Origin: Candidatus Poribacteria bacterium
Lineage (GTDB): Bacteria; Poribacteria; WGA-4E; WGA-3G
Assembly: GCA_958295945.1 (NCBI GenBank)
Contig: OY282386.1
Span: 2,108,001-2,172,000, forward strand
Length of the DNA stretch: 64,000 bases
Direction: 5' to 3'
The position numbers and the translations under genes are program-made. The notes beneath the pieces were generated by a model. It was not told the DNA's origin. It was given only the letters and a program-made list of their open reading frames with translations, and ran no database searches. Position 1 is the first letter of the stretch, and every line of letters begins with the position of its first letter. Shown here piece after piece: positions 17,570 through 26,262 of the stretch.

Positions 17570-17651
17570 TGTAATACCATTTCCAAAAGATAATTTGTCA
17601 TTACCAAAATAGGTGTTCGTAGTCGCGCAATTCACTGCGCCTCCTACATTC
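17570..17651. repeat. MITE-like dispersed repeat, family 1 (copy 2, partial)
   Basis: It carries AATACCATTTCCAAAAGATA at the left and the core GTTCGTAGTCGCGCAATTCA (17615-17634) at the right, matching copy 1 along about 80 bp. The right part is missing, apparently replaced by the neighbouring family-2 element that starts at 17655. Confidence 0.55.
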
Positions 17652-17654
17652 TCT

Positions 17655-17914
17655 GGTGTGTAAAGTTTTTGGCGTATTTGACACAGAGATATAAACTTCT
17701 GTTTTCTTTATTCCCGTAGGGACGGAATGTTTATAGAAACCGAGTAGTCTACAGTTCTTTAGGTCCGACAAATACCAAACGCACATTTGGCATTGATTTG
17801 GTAGGGACTGAAGACCGTATTACAAAAGTTAGAGTGTACCGGACAACGGCTATGAAGGAACAGTAAGACATTCAACAATATCAGCAGATTCTTTTGCCAA
17901 AAACTTTACACACC
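17655..17914. mobile_element. MITE-like element, family 2, with perfect 19-bp terminal inverted repeats
   Basis: GGTGTGTAAAGTTTTTGGC at 17655-17673 is repeated as its exact reverse complement at 17896-17914. The 260-bp interior has no credible gene. Related ends occur around the 29532-29687 and 39069 elements. No clear target duplication was seen. Confidence 0.65.
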
Positions 17915-17931
17915 CTGCAGTTACAATTTTC

Positions 17932-17961
17932 TTGCAACTATTCTGAATTAAGGTGTATAAT
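17932..17961 (+). promoter_or_regulatory. Promoter candidate for the Cys-rich/His-rich redox cluster
   Basis: TTGCAA (17932-17937), an 18-bp spacer and a perfect TATAAT (17956-17961), 58 bp before the ATG at 18019. Confidence 0.5.
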
Positions 17962-18018
17962 AACCATAGAATGTTTTTTCGTCTCATACTGTTGACGTAA
18001 TATTGGAGCAAATAAGCA

Positions 18019-18450
18019 ATGTTTCTAAGAAATCAGCATTTACAGATTTTTCTAATCGCTTTAGTCTGTGTTCACTTTGTATGTCCACTCTTCTGTGCAG
18101 CTTATACACAGAATCTGTGTAGTAACATGCAGGCTGAACGTGCTGAAACCGATTCATCCTGTTGCAGTAAAGTCAAAACAACAGATGCCACAAATGACAG
18201 TGATACACCCTCTGAAAGTGGAACTGCTTGCTGCTTAACGGATTTAGAACTGATACTTCCAACAGACACGAACCATATTGAAACAGTTCGTGAATCGGCA
18301 GTGCAACATCCCATATCTAAAGTTCAATTGTCTACTATTCTGTCCGTATCACAAGAACAATTGCTTAATCTCCCCGGTCCTCCCAAACTACTTGAAGCAT
18401 CTCTAAACACCGTCATCTCCCACCGCGGTCCTCCGTTTAACCGTTCATAA
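18019..18450 (+). CDS. Small secreted Cys-rich protein
   Basis: 143 aa behind GGAGC. Residues 1-28 are a signal peptide (IFLIALVCVHFVCPLFCAA). The mature part has several Cys, including two CC pairs (SSCCSK and TACCLTD), and ends in HRGPPFNRS. The pattern recalls short envelope proteins found next to metal-handling genes, but no family can be named. It is followed at 112 bp by a His-rich secreted protein, and both may be in one transcript from the promoter at 17932. A role in copper or other metal binding is inferred from Cys content and neighbours only. Confidence 0.6.
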   Translation: MFLRNQHLQIFLIALVCVHFVCPLFCAAYTQNLCSNMQAERAETDSSCCSKVKTTDATNDSDTPSESGTACCLTDLELILPTDTNHIETVRESAVQHPISKVQLSTILSVSQEQLLNLPGPPKLLEASLNTVISHRGPPFNRS

Positions 18451-18562
18451 ATAGCAATCTATTATCATTATTTTTACATTCTCTGTTTATGTAAACGCTA
18501 TGAGAATGTGCACAATAAAGAATCACTTATTTATTAACGGATCAATATTTGGAGGAATAAAC

Positions 18563-19570
18563 ATGCAATCCCGGAATTCAACCTTTTTCAATTTTCGTTT
18601 TGCTATTACAATAGCAGTAACCTTTCTGTGTGTTATTAACTTCGGTTTTTCCGAAGAACATGACAAACATGCAACACATCAAGCAGCTAAAACCGCTAAA
18701 CTAAATGTCAAACTTCACACTGAACCGAAAACAATAAAAGTTGGAGAGTCTACGTCTCTGATGTTTCATCTCACCGATGAAAAGGGAGAACCCTTTACCG
18801 ATCTGATGATACACCATGATCGGACACTCCACGTGTTAATCGTCAGTGAGAATCTTCAGATCCTTGGACATGTTCATCCAGAAGATTTTGAGTCACGCGA
18901 CATGTTGGCTGAACTTGAAGGAGTTTATACGGTGCACTTCACATTTCCAATGGCAGGAAGATACATTTTAGCACTTGACGTGATGACTGCGGATGCCGAA
19001 TTTTCTAAACATCTCTATGTAGATGTTGAAGGCGAAAACAAGATGCAGGAGATAACCCACGACCTTCGCACGGAAAAAGATATATTCGGATATAAAGAAG
19101 AAGGTGGAGATCGCTTCACAAAAGCCGTTTCCATTCGTGATAAAATGGACACATCTCCATATCACGTAAAAATAGAAGTGTCAGAACAAATTAAAGTGGG
19201 AGAGATGGTTCATATCAAATATCATTTTTCACTTGATGGCAAACCGATCAACGATCTTGTCCCATTTTTAGATGCACCTATGCATTTTGCTATCGTAAAT
19301 ACCCATTTAGATGGTATACTGCATACGCATGGTACAGTTCCCATGAATGGAGATACAGATAAAATGAAGAACGATCCACATGCAGCCCATAAGATGAAAA
19401 AGTCCGTCAAAACAGGTCATCAACATCAAGGTCCAACACCAGAGAAATTTGGTCCAACCGTAATGCTCATGACCACATTTAAGAAGCCAGGACATTATCA
19501 GATTTTCGGTCAACTCAAGCATAAAGATCAAATTCTGTTTCCCACATTCATGGTCAAGGTTGAGAAGTGA
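18563..19570 (+). CDS. Secreted His-rich two-domain protein, possible metal binding
   Basis: The start is ATG 18563, 7 nt after GGAGGA; the longer frame to 18500 places that site inside the coding region. 335 aa with a signal peptide ending at GFS. Two related beta-sandwich halves are visible: TIKVGESTSLMFHLTDEKGEPFTDLM then VLIVSENLQILGHVHPEDF, and QIKVGEMVHIKYHFSLDGKPINDL then FAIVNTHLDGILHTHGTVP. Both halves carry HxH motifs at equivalent places, and a His/Lys-rich linker (HAAHKMKKSVKTGHQHQG) joins them to the end. An internal duplication with paired HxH sites suggests metal binding. No exact family is recognised. Confidence 0.65.
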   Translation: MQSRNSTFFNFRFAITIAVTFLCVINFGFSEEHDKHATHQAAKTAKLNVKLHTEPKTIKVGESTSLMFHLTDEKGEPFTDLMIHHDRTLHVLIVSENLQILGHVHPEDFESRDMLAELEGVYTVHFTFPMAGRYILALDVMTADAEFSKHLYVDVEGENKMQEITHDLRTEKDIFGYKEEGGDRFTKAVSIRDKMDTSPYHVKIEVSEQIKVGEMVHIKYHFSLDGKPINDLVPFLDAPMHFAIVNTHLDGILHTHGTVPMNGDTDKMKNDPHAAHKMKKSVKTGHQHQGPTPEKFGPTVMLMTTFKKPGHYQIFGQLKHKDQILFPTFMVKVEK

Positions 19571-19647
19571 GACGATTCATGTCAATCTGTTAGGGTGGGT
19601 TGCTAAATCCATCCTAACACTTATCCTACTATATTAAGGAGAAAAAG

Positions 19648-20625
19648 ATGTTATTCCAAAATATTCGTCCCAAACTATCAGGCATTCTGATTGTATCAGT
19701 TTTATCGTTATCGTTTACACCACTGTTTAGTATCGCACATGAAACCGAATGGCCTGGAGAAAAACTTGCAGCTATTTTTCCAAAAGCGAAGAAATTCGTT
19801 CAACGAAATGCAGTCCTCACACCAGAAAAAGTCAAATCAATTGAGAAAGAACTCGGTTCAAAACTTCGCAAAGAGGATCAAAAACCTGTTTTCTATATCC
19901 CAATAAACGAGCAAAAGAAACCTATGGGATTGGTGCTGTTCGTTGATGTGAAAGGACCGCGCGGTATTATTGACGGTGCTGTTGGTCTCAATATGAAGGG
20001 CAAAGTTGTCAAAGTAACAATCTATGAACACAAGGAAACTGATGCCATTACATCAGAGAAGTTCCTCAAGCAGTTCGTTGATAAAGGAATAGATGACGAT
20101 TTTGAAGTAGGCAAGGATATTGAAACGATAAAAGGTCAAAATGATGCGACAAAGGCGGTAATACTCATTCCGAGAAAGACTCTCTTGATGAGTTACGCAC
20201 TCTTCCTCAAACGCAAACCTAAAACGGATGCGGAAAAGACACCGCAACCTGAAGAAGGTCCAGAAGAATTGCTTGAAGTTGAAGACCTTAAGGAACTCAT
20301 GATCATGATGGTAGACGAATACTTCGTGATTGTGGATTACTTTGACGAAAAAGAGGAGAAAGCAGATGCTGTTGCATCAGCAAAAAAACTCGCTACTTAC
20401 GCAAAAGCAATCTCTAAGTTTGAACCACCGAAGAACGCCGACCAGACAGAAGAATATGCTGAGATGCAAGATAAATTCAGCAAAACACTAAAAGAATTTG
20501 CTGAAGCGATTGATAAAAATGGAATAACAGATGAGACACGCAAACAGTGGGATGTTATTGATGCGTTGATCAAACAAGCACATATCCGATTTAGCGAAGA
20601 AGATATTGACCTTGAGTCCTATTAA
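19648..20625 (+). CDS. Secreted FMN_bind-like protein with C-terminal helical domain
   Basis: 325 aa, AAGGAG 6 nt before the ATG, signal peptide ending in FSIAHE. Residues about 85-185 resemble the FMN-binding domain of Rnf/Nqr-type electron-transfer proteins (PMGLVLFVDVKGPRGIIDGAVGLNMKGKVVKV, then EHKETDAITSEKFLKQF); the usual covalent-flavin Thr motif is not obvious. Residues about 215-325 are a mostly helical, acidic domain. Context with a monoheme cytochrome-barrel fusion just downstream (53 bp) and a His-rich protein upstream argues for an envelope electron-transfer or metal-reduction module. Moderate certainty for the domain, low for the role. Confidence 0.65.
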   Translation: MLFQNIRPKLSGILIVSVLSLSFTPLFSIAHETEWPGEKLAAIFPKAKKFVQRNAVLTPEKVKSIEKELGSKLRKEDQKPVFYIPINEQKKPMGLVLFVDVKGPRGIIDGAVGLNMKGKVVKVTIYEHKETDAITSEKFLKQFVDKGIDDDFEVGKDIETIKGQNDATKAVILIPRKTLLMSYALFLKRKPKTDAEKTPQPEEGPEELLEVEDLKELMIMMVDEYFVIVDYFDEKEEKADAVASAKKLATYAKAISKFEPPKNADQTEEYAEMQDKFSKTLKEFAEAIDKNGITDETRKQWDVIDALIKQAHIRFSEEDIDLESY

Positions 20626-20678
20626 TTGTGATGAATAGAATCCACGTGTCAAAATCAACTACATAGAAGGAACTTACC

Positions 20679-22202
20679 ATGCGAAAAATCATTTTCTTCT
20701 TCTCAATCGCTTTCTGCCTAACAATAATCGCTGAACATTCTTATGCACTTCCTGCCTTCTACAAAATGTTTCGTGCTAAATATGGATGGACAAGTGGTTG
20801 TAATGTCTGTCATTTTTCTAAGAAGGGAGGCGATTCTCCAAATCCTTACGGCAGAGCATTCCTACATAACGGCATGAATATCTCAACATTTCTCCGTATC
20901 GCAGAAGCAGATTCTGATAGAGATGGATACAGCAATGTTGCGGAAATCTTAGCCCGAGCATACCCAGGGGATGCTGACAGCACTCCTGAAAATGTTGAAG
21001 CTTCAAATGGTCTCACTGATTCAGATGATACTACTGAAAATGATGAGGACATCTTTAGTTTCGATGATGCAGAAGTAACCGAAGATACCGGTTCATCAGA
21101 TTTTCTTGGTGGGGCATTCAGTAATTTAGTCTTCGGTGGAGCATTGGATATACGGAGGATAACACACGGCAAAGATCTGATACCCGATAGGAACAATTGG
21201 AATTCTGGCACCACACTCATACATGTTGCTGAGTTTGTGGTAACAACGAACGTCGGTGACCATGTTAGCGTATTAGGTGAGCAGTTGCTAACCACTTCTC
21301 CGTTAGGTACACAAGTCGCGGATGATCATGGATTTGTCTACGCCATCCTAACAGGATTACCCGTTTTACCGAAGGGGTCATCCCTGAAAATCGGTCGATT
21401 TCGACACGGTTTCGGCATAGATACTAAATCAGACGCAGCAGCAAATCCACTTTACAATCTGGTTCGGAAGAACATCGGTTTCATCTCTGACCGTGGTTTA
21501 CAACTCAACGGTTTCGTAGGTCCAGTGTCATACACTGTCTCACTTGCAGATGGACCAGATTCACTCCGCACTGTTACGGAAGGAACCGTTAATACAGGTA
21601 TCCGTATAGGTCCACACGGAAGCGGTGGAGGCGTTCTGAAACCGATACAAAATAACAGTCCACCAATGTTTCTACATCTGAATGGTACTCTTCCGATCTT
21701 CGGTAAACGTATTTGGCTTGGAACATCCTATTTTGATGGGAATAGTTATCCCTTTAATTCCACAAACGGTGATGTCAATCCGTCAACGCTAATATACAAA
21801 CGGCGCGTCGGTGTTGCGACAAGCTTCAGGTTGTGGCGTTTTGATCTTGCAGCTGAATGGGTGCGTGGAAGAGATACTCAACTCCTAAAGTATTTACATA
21901 TTCCAATTCCAGCACCTGATCGCAATGCAAATGTGGAGGGGTTCTATTTTCATGCCGAGTTGCCTTTGACTGACACTTTAGATGTTCGCTTGAAGTATGA
22001 TATTTGGAATCCCGATATAGATAATTATCAGACGTTCTCCTTCAATAGGGAACAAGATGAACAGGTTTGGGTAACACTCGGCGGAGCACTATCTTGGCAT
22101 TTTGCGGAAGGTGCATTAGCACGTCTTGTCTATCAAATCAACAATATTGAAAAACCGACAAGAAGTGCATCAATTATTCCGCAGCTACTGGTAGAATTTT
22201 GA
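20679..22202 (+). CDS. Outer-membrane barrel protein with N-terminal monoheme cytochrome c domain
   Basis: 507 aa with a signal peptide ending in SYA. Residues about 25-70 carry a single heme-c motif CNVCH with FSKKGGDSPNPYGRAFL, the small cytochrome module found before outer-membrane barrels. A calcium-loop-like DSDRDGYSNVAEI and an acidic linker follow. Residues about 140-507 show alternating beta strands and end in LLVEF, an aromatic terminus typical of outer-membrane barrels. The protein could deliver electrons across or to the outer membrane, or use the heme as a sensor. Last gene of the plus-strand cluster starting at 18019. Confidence 0.75.
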   Translation: MRKIIFFFSIAFCLTIIAEHSYALPAFYKMFRAKYGWTSGCNVCHFSKKGGDSPNPYGRAFLHNGMNISTFLRIAEADSDRDGYSNVAEILARAYPGDADSTPENVEASNGLTDSDDTTENDEDIFSFDDAEVTEDTGSSDFLGGAFSNLVFGGALDIRRITHGKDLIPDRNNWNSGTTLIHVAEFVVTTNVGDHVSVLGEQLLTTSPLGTQVADDHGFVYAILTGLPVLPKGSSLKIGRFRHGFGIDTKSDAAANPLYNLVRKNIGFISDRGLQLNGFVGPVSYTVSLADGPDSLRTVTEGTVNTGIRIGPHGSGGGVLKPIQNNSPPMFLHLNGTLPIFGKRIWLGTSYFDGNSYPFNSTNGDVNPSTLIYKRRVGVATSFRLWRFDLAAEWVRGRDTQLLKYLHIPIPAPDRNANVEGFYFHAELPLTDTLDVRLKYDIWNPDIDNYQTFSFNREQDEQVWVTLGGALSWHFAEGALARLVYQINNIEKPTRSASIIPQLLVEF

Positions 22203-22215
22203 GGATATGATCATC

Positions 22216-23199
22216 TCAATCACTTTCAAGTTTTGTATGGATAGCAATAAGAACAAAACAGGTAGTTTGTAAATTTGCTTTGGGGGTTTGGAGTTCTATA
22301 GGCGTAGCACTCTTATAACTCCCATCCGGTTCCTGTACTTTTGTTAGGTAGGAAATGGCAATTCTGCGTGCATTTAGCGGGTCACCTGCAGTAGCAAGTG
22401 CCATGATAACGGAAGCTGTCACCTCTGGATCGCTTGTTTTACCCTTGAATCTTGGGAATCCACCATCATAATTTTGGAATTGCTTTAACCAAGCGATCTG
22501 TTCATCAAGCTTAAAAACCGGGAATATACTGTTTAATGCCCAAGATGTCACATAAATATCTGATTGAGTTCGTTTTGGCATAGTCCAATACCCCTCAAAA
22601 TTCCTTTGTTCCAGATCTTCGACCCATTCCATGCCGGTAAGAATAGTTTTGAATTGGTTTGTGTTGAAACCCAGTTCTTTAAATCCGACGAGGGCAACTG
22701 AAGTATAAAGAATATGTCCGGGTTCTTTGTTTTTTGGTCCCCAACTCCCACTCCGATTCTGTGCCTTCATCATCCATTGAAGTCCATTAAATCTCGCCTC
22801 TTCATCCGTTTTAGCATTTCTCAAAGCGATAAGCGCGAATACTGTATGTGCCGTATTATTATTCCAACTACCATCTTCACGTTGTTTATCTCTGAGGTAT
22901 TTGACACCACTCCGAATGACACGAGATCCAGTACCCCATCCAGATTCAGTTAATGCCCAGATAGCGAGAGCCGTGATTTCAACATCGCTTTCATCACCTG
23001 GTACCAGAGGCCATCCACCATCTCTGTTTTGATTCTTAACAATATAGGCTTTGGCTTTGTCTATGGTCTTAAAGATGGCAGATGCTCTTGGTATTTTCTT
23101 TGGTAGATCGGTGGATTGCGCGGTCACATTGTTGAAACAAAACAAATACAACAGCATCTGACAACTCATTAAAATGAATAAAATCTTTCTAATTTTCAT
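22216..23199 (-). CDS. Secreted prenyltransferase/squalene-cyclase-repeat (alpha-toroid) protein
   Basis: The start is the ATG at 23199 preceded by TAGGTGAAAG. 327 aa with signal peptide (ILFILMSCQMLLYLFCFNNVTAQ). Five or six QW-type repeats are visible: VKNQNRDGGWPL, LRDKQREDGSWNN, MMKAQNRSGSWGP, LKQFQNYDGGFP and LTKVQEPDGSYKS. These build an alpha/alpha toroid as in terpene cyclases, but the protein is exported and short and lacks a visible DxDD or DCTAE active-site motif. A binding or scaffold role is more likely than cyclisation. It converges on the cytochrome-barrel gene with only 13 bp between stops. Confidence 0.8.
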   Translation of the reverse strand: MKIRKILFILMSCQMLLYLFCFNNVTAQSTDLPKKIPRASAIFKTIDKAKAYIVKNQNRDGGWPLVPGDESDVEITALAIWALTESGWGTGSRVIRSGVKYLRDKQREDGSWNNNTAHTVFALIALRNAKTDEEARFNGLQWMMKAQNRSGSWGPKNKEPGHILYTSVALVGFKELGFNTNQFKTILTGMEWVEDLEQRNFEGYWTMPKRTQSDIYVTSWALNSIFPVFKLDEQIAWLKQFQNYDGGFPRFKGKTSDPEVTASVIMALATAGDPLNARRIAISYLTKVQEPDGSYKSATPIELQTPKANLQTTCFVLIAIHTKLESD

Positions 23200-23265
23200 A
23201 TCTTTCACCTATACATATTCTTTTTTATGATGGTCTCAGGTTAACGCACTGTGGACAACTCTCTT

Positions 23266-24390
23266 TCAGGATTGCGGTTCAATCACAACTTTATATACTC
23301 CATCATTCCCGAGCATTTCGATCCCAGATTCCAGTTGATTCAACGGAAGATGATGCGTAATCAATTCGTGTAAAGGCGCACGAGTTCGTTGTAGAAAATC
23401 CAACGCTGTTTGAAATTGGATTTGCGGATATGCCCACACGCCACACACATCAAGGTCTTTGTTACATATCTGATGCGGCCTCACTTTCGTATTTCCAGAA
23501 TCGGTGTAGTGACCAACTTCAATAACCTTTCCACCACGTCGGACAACATCTAACGCTTCTGAGAAAACAGCAGGTATCCCGGCGCACTCAATCACAATGT
23601 CTACGCCAACACCACTTGTGAGAGATTGGATCTGTTCAACCCGTCCATCAGGTTCTGTATCACCGACATTAATGGTCACATCTGCACCCATCTGCTGCGC
23701 CATTTCTAAACGACTATCAACCAGATCAGTAGCAATGATTGTCCCCGCACCACTATCTCTCAAAACAGCAATGACAAGGAGACCAATCGGACCACACCCT
23801 AACACAGCAACACTGCTGCCAATACTATACCCATCACCGACTTGTGGTAAACCGGGGGCACAAGCGCGTTCAACTGCGCGTGTTGCTACGGCGACAGGTT
23901 CTGTCAGCACAGCAATTTCCTCTGGAATCTCGTCCGGTATTTTGTAGACCCAAGAATTGCCGTGAATGTAAGTGTATTCAGAGAATTCACCTGTCAAGTA
24001 TGGTGGAGATTCACTATTGCTAAATCCATAAATTGTTCGTCCAGAACATAACGTCGGACGCCCCGGTACATGCAAACAGTAGTAACATCTACCACAGTTT
24101 TTAGACCCGGGTACCACAGTGATGCGGTCACCTTCTTTGATTGGACCACCCATCACATTCATGACTTGATTGGCTTCCGTTCCAATCTCTGCAACAGTGC
24201 CAACAACTTCATGTCCTGGGATAACAGGAAATTTTAGGGCAGTATGTCCAAGATACATGTGTTTATCACTTCCGCAAATGCCAACCTTGTCTACTTGTAG
24301 CAGAAGTGAATCGTTTGTTGGTGTGGGTTTGTCAAATTCGCGGATTTCTATCTGCCCCGGTTGGAGCATCACCGCTGCTTGAACTGGCAT
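23266..24390 (-). CDS. Zinc-dependent medium-chain alcohol dehydrogenase (sorbitol-DH-like)
   Basis: 374 aa, AAGGAA before the ATG. Catalytic zinc ligands are visible in GICGSDKHMY and PGHEVVGTV. The structural zinc loop is present as CGRCYYCLHVPGRPTLC. The NAD-binding Rossmann fold starts at AVLGCGPIGLLVIAVL, with the acidic ATDLVDSRL favouring NAD over NADP. It should oxidise a polyol or secondary alcohol in the cytoplasm, and the sugar-oxidoreductase content of the window fits polyol catabolism. The substrate cannot be read from sequence. The next upstream gene (VWA protein) ends 42 bp away. Confidence 0.9.
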   Translation of the reverse strand: MPVQAAVMLQPGQIEIREFDKPTPTNDSLLLQVDKVGICGSDKHMYLGHTALKFPVIPGHEVVGTVAEIGTEANQVMNVMGGPIKEGDRITVVPGSKNCGRCYYCLHVPGRPTLCSGRTIYGFSNSESPPYLTGEFSEYTYIHGNSWVYKIPDEIPEEIAVLTEPVAVATRAVERACAPGLPQVGDGYSIGSSVAVLGCGPIGLLVIAVLRDSGAGTIIATDLVDSRLEMAQQMGADVTINVGDTEPDGRVEQIQSLTSGVGVDIVIECAGIPAVFSEALDVVRRGGKVIEVGHYTDSGNTKVRPHQICNKDLDVCGVWAYPQIQFQTALDFLQRTRAPLHELITHHLPLNQLESGIEMLGNDGVYKVVIEPQS

Positions 24391-24432
24391 AGTCTGTGTT
24401 CCTTTTTTATTTTTATTTATTGCTATCTCTAT

Positions 24433-25590
24433 TCATCGTGTCCAGAGTGGAATCAATACCTTCGTCAATTGTGCTAAACTTTCCAAATTATGTGCTGGCA
24501 GGAAATAGTCTACATAAGGTAGAGCAGTGCGGATGCCCCGACAAATTGGTTGATAGGTGTCGCTACCCAGCAACGGATTGAGCCATATAAGTTTATGTGC
24601 ATGCCGATGCAGCATTTCCATAGAGTGTCTGAGCAGGTCTGCATCACCTCTATCCCAACCATCGCTAATTAGAATCACAACTGACCGATATGCCGAAAAA
24701 GAAGGGGCAAACTGACGGCAAAACGCTAATAGACTATCACCAATTTTTGTCCCACCTGACCAGTCCGGCACAGTGTTCGCAACTTCATTCAAACCTTCTG
24801 CTAAACCCTTACGATGAAGCAATCCTGTAATGTTGGTCAAATGTGTGCTGAAAACCGCTACTTCTACCTCTCGCAATTCCTGTTGCATGCCGTAGATAAA
24901 TTGAATAAGGAATTTGGAATAGCAATCCATTGAACCACTCACATCACATAGTAGCAGGATTTTTGTCTTTTTAATTTTCTGCTGTTTCCGCATGAGTTCA
25001 ATCGGTTCCCCACCGTGTGCGAGACTCTTTCGCCAACTTCTACGAAAGTCAATCGTTCTCCCTCTTCTGCTAACGACCTTTCTTCTACTCAGTCTTGTAG
25101 CCAACACCGATGCCAACTTCGCTACTATGTGTCGCGCCCGTTCCATATCCTCTTCTGTAAACTCACTGAAATCCTTTTGCGTCAACACCTCTTCAATACT
25201 ATAGGCAATCGGATCATCTTCCTGACCTTCTACATCTTCATCTTCCTCATAATCCATCCATTGATCAAAGATGTTCTCTTCATCTTCTGCATCAGAAAGG
25301 TCTTGTAAAGCAGACGGTTCAGGTTCTTCTCCACACGTATCAACGGCTTCAAATTCAGGTCTTGGATATCGCCAAAAAAGGTTAAATGCAGTGTCAAATG
25401 TCTCGCTATCAGTTTGATTGGCAATAAGGTTCGTTCTTGCTGTGTGATAAAACGTATCTCGATCGCTAATGTCTATCAACTGAACACTGTTACACCAACT
25501 GAGTTGATTAGTTGTGGTAACTTTTACATCCATCTGTCGGAGTAATCTACAGAAGTCGTTGATCTGTTGGAGTAGTGTTTGTTCAGTCAT
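24433..25590 (-). CDS. CoxE-like VWA-domain protein
   Basis: 385 aa. The N-terminal half is helical and interrupted by a very acidic stretch (about 80-125). The C-terminal half is a von Willebrand A domain with MIDAS motif DVSGSM (about residue 216), the Thr of SGGTKIGDS and ISDGWDRGD. CoxE-type VWA proteins usually act with MoxR AAA+ ATPases, but no MoxR gene is here. Its start overlaps by 8 bp the stop of the split nucleotidyltransferase-HEPN gene, and the same overlap recurs as a stub at 27939. That arrangement points to an old operon of nucleotidyltransferase-HEPN plus VWA protein. Confidence 0.85.
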   Translation of the reverse strand: MTEQTLLQQINDFCRLLRQMDVKVTTTNQLSWCNSVQLIDISDRDTFYHTARTNLIANQTDSETFDTAFNLFWRYPRPEFEAVDTCGEEPEPSALQDLSDAEDEENIFDQWMDYEEDEDVEGQEDDPIAYSIEEVLTQKDFSEFTEEDMERARHIVAKLASVLATRLSRRKVVSRRGRTIDFRRSWRKSLAHGGEPIELMRKQQKIKKTKILLLCDVSGSMDCYSKFLIQFIYGMQQELREVEVAVFSTHLTNITGLLHRKGLAEGLNEVANTVPDWSGGTKIGDSLLAFCRQFAPSFSAYRSVVILISDGWDRGDADLLRHSMEMLHRHAHKLIWLNPLLGSDTYQPICRGIRTALPYVDYFLPAHNLESLAQLTKVLIPLWTR

Positions 25591-26152
25591 TTTCTTTCTT
25601 TAGGAATTCAATGAAAGTGTCCAGTTCTTTTGATATTTTGTTATATGTCATTTCAATCTGTATAGCAATTTTCTCAGTTTTTTCATAGACCAGTCTTTGT
25701 TCGTAGATATGATTGTATACATGACGAAATTCTAATAGTTCCTGTAAAAGTTCTAAAGTTTCATGGGAAATCACAGGTTGTCTGTCTGCATAAGGTTCAG
25801 CCATTTGCATAAGCAATTCTTTATGCCACTTACTCCCATCAGGAGTGTATAAATCAACATCAAGGGCAATGTGACTAAAAATTGTTTCAACACCCCGATA
25901 ACAGTCAACGAGATTTTTTGCAATCGCCATTTCTATTTCTTCCTTGTATTCAATCGGCGCATCCTTTATCTTTTCCAGCTTTTTTAAGATTTTTTCAATA
26001 GATTCCTCAATTAAACCGCGTTCATCTGAAATACGTTGTATAAGGGCACTTCTATTCACTCTATAGATTACTCCTTTCTCAATAGGTGCAATCTGTTTCT
26101 GTATTCTCTCACGAAATATTCCTTTGCATTTTTCATATTCAACTAAGTCAAC
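25583..26152 (-). pseudogene. C-terminal (HEPN) part of a nucleotidyltransferase-HEPN gene split by a TnpB element
   Basis: The open frame starts VDLVEYEKCKG, which aligns with IDLVKFENCKG inside the intact copy at 27982-28923, and continues through a helical HEPN-like domain to KKEND. The R-x4-H RNase motif is present (FRHVYNHIY). The missing N-terminal part lies at 27531-27854, on the other side of the transposon. Codon boundaries on both sides fit, so precise loss of 26153-27530 would restore one reading frame of about 297 residues. An apparent start at 26170 lies inside the transposon end and is probably spurious. Confidence 0.8.
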
Positions 26153-26262
26153 CGTCATAGTGACCCACAACCTAAAGGTTGGGGCTTGTGCTTCCTTGAC
26201 AACGGCGTTTCTCCAAAAGGATCACCCGGCTCACGTCATCTCCACTTTAGGCAGCTAAGCCT
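26153..26262 (-). ncRNA. TnpB right end / omega-RNA scaffold region
   Basis: The segment from the tnpB stop to the element boundary has hairpins typical of the 3' guide-RNA region, including CAACC-TTTA-GGTTG (26168-26181, minus strand). A homologous copy without tnpB is at 46819-46918, where the same hairpin reads CTGCC-TTTA-GGCAG, so both strands changed together. The expected guide would begin in the adjacent HEPN sequence, and exact ends are estimated. Confidence 0.6.

Larger units (their letters stand above)
17348..18018. other. Intergenic region made largely of mobile repeats
   Basis: About 670 bp between divergent genes. It holds a MITE-1 copy (17570-17651) abutting a 260-bp element with perfect 19-bp inverted ends (17655-17914), and a promoter candidate for the Cys-rich gene (17932-17961). 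Short frames here have no ribosome-binding site and overlap the repeats. Confidence 0.6.

Noticed and set aside
17601-17786. Open frame on the minus strand inside the repeat region.
   Set aside because: It spans two mobile repeats, lacks a ribosome-binding site and resembles no protein.
22216-23199. Terpene or squalene cyclase activity.
   Set aside because: The protein is exported, only about half the usual length and lacks visible DxDD or DCTAE catalytic motifs.
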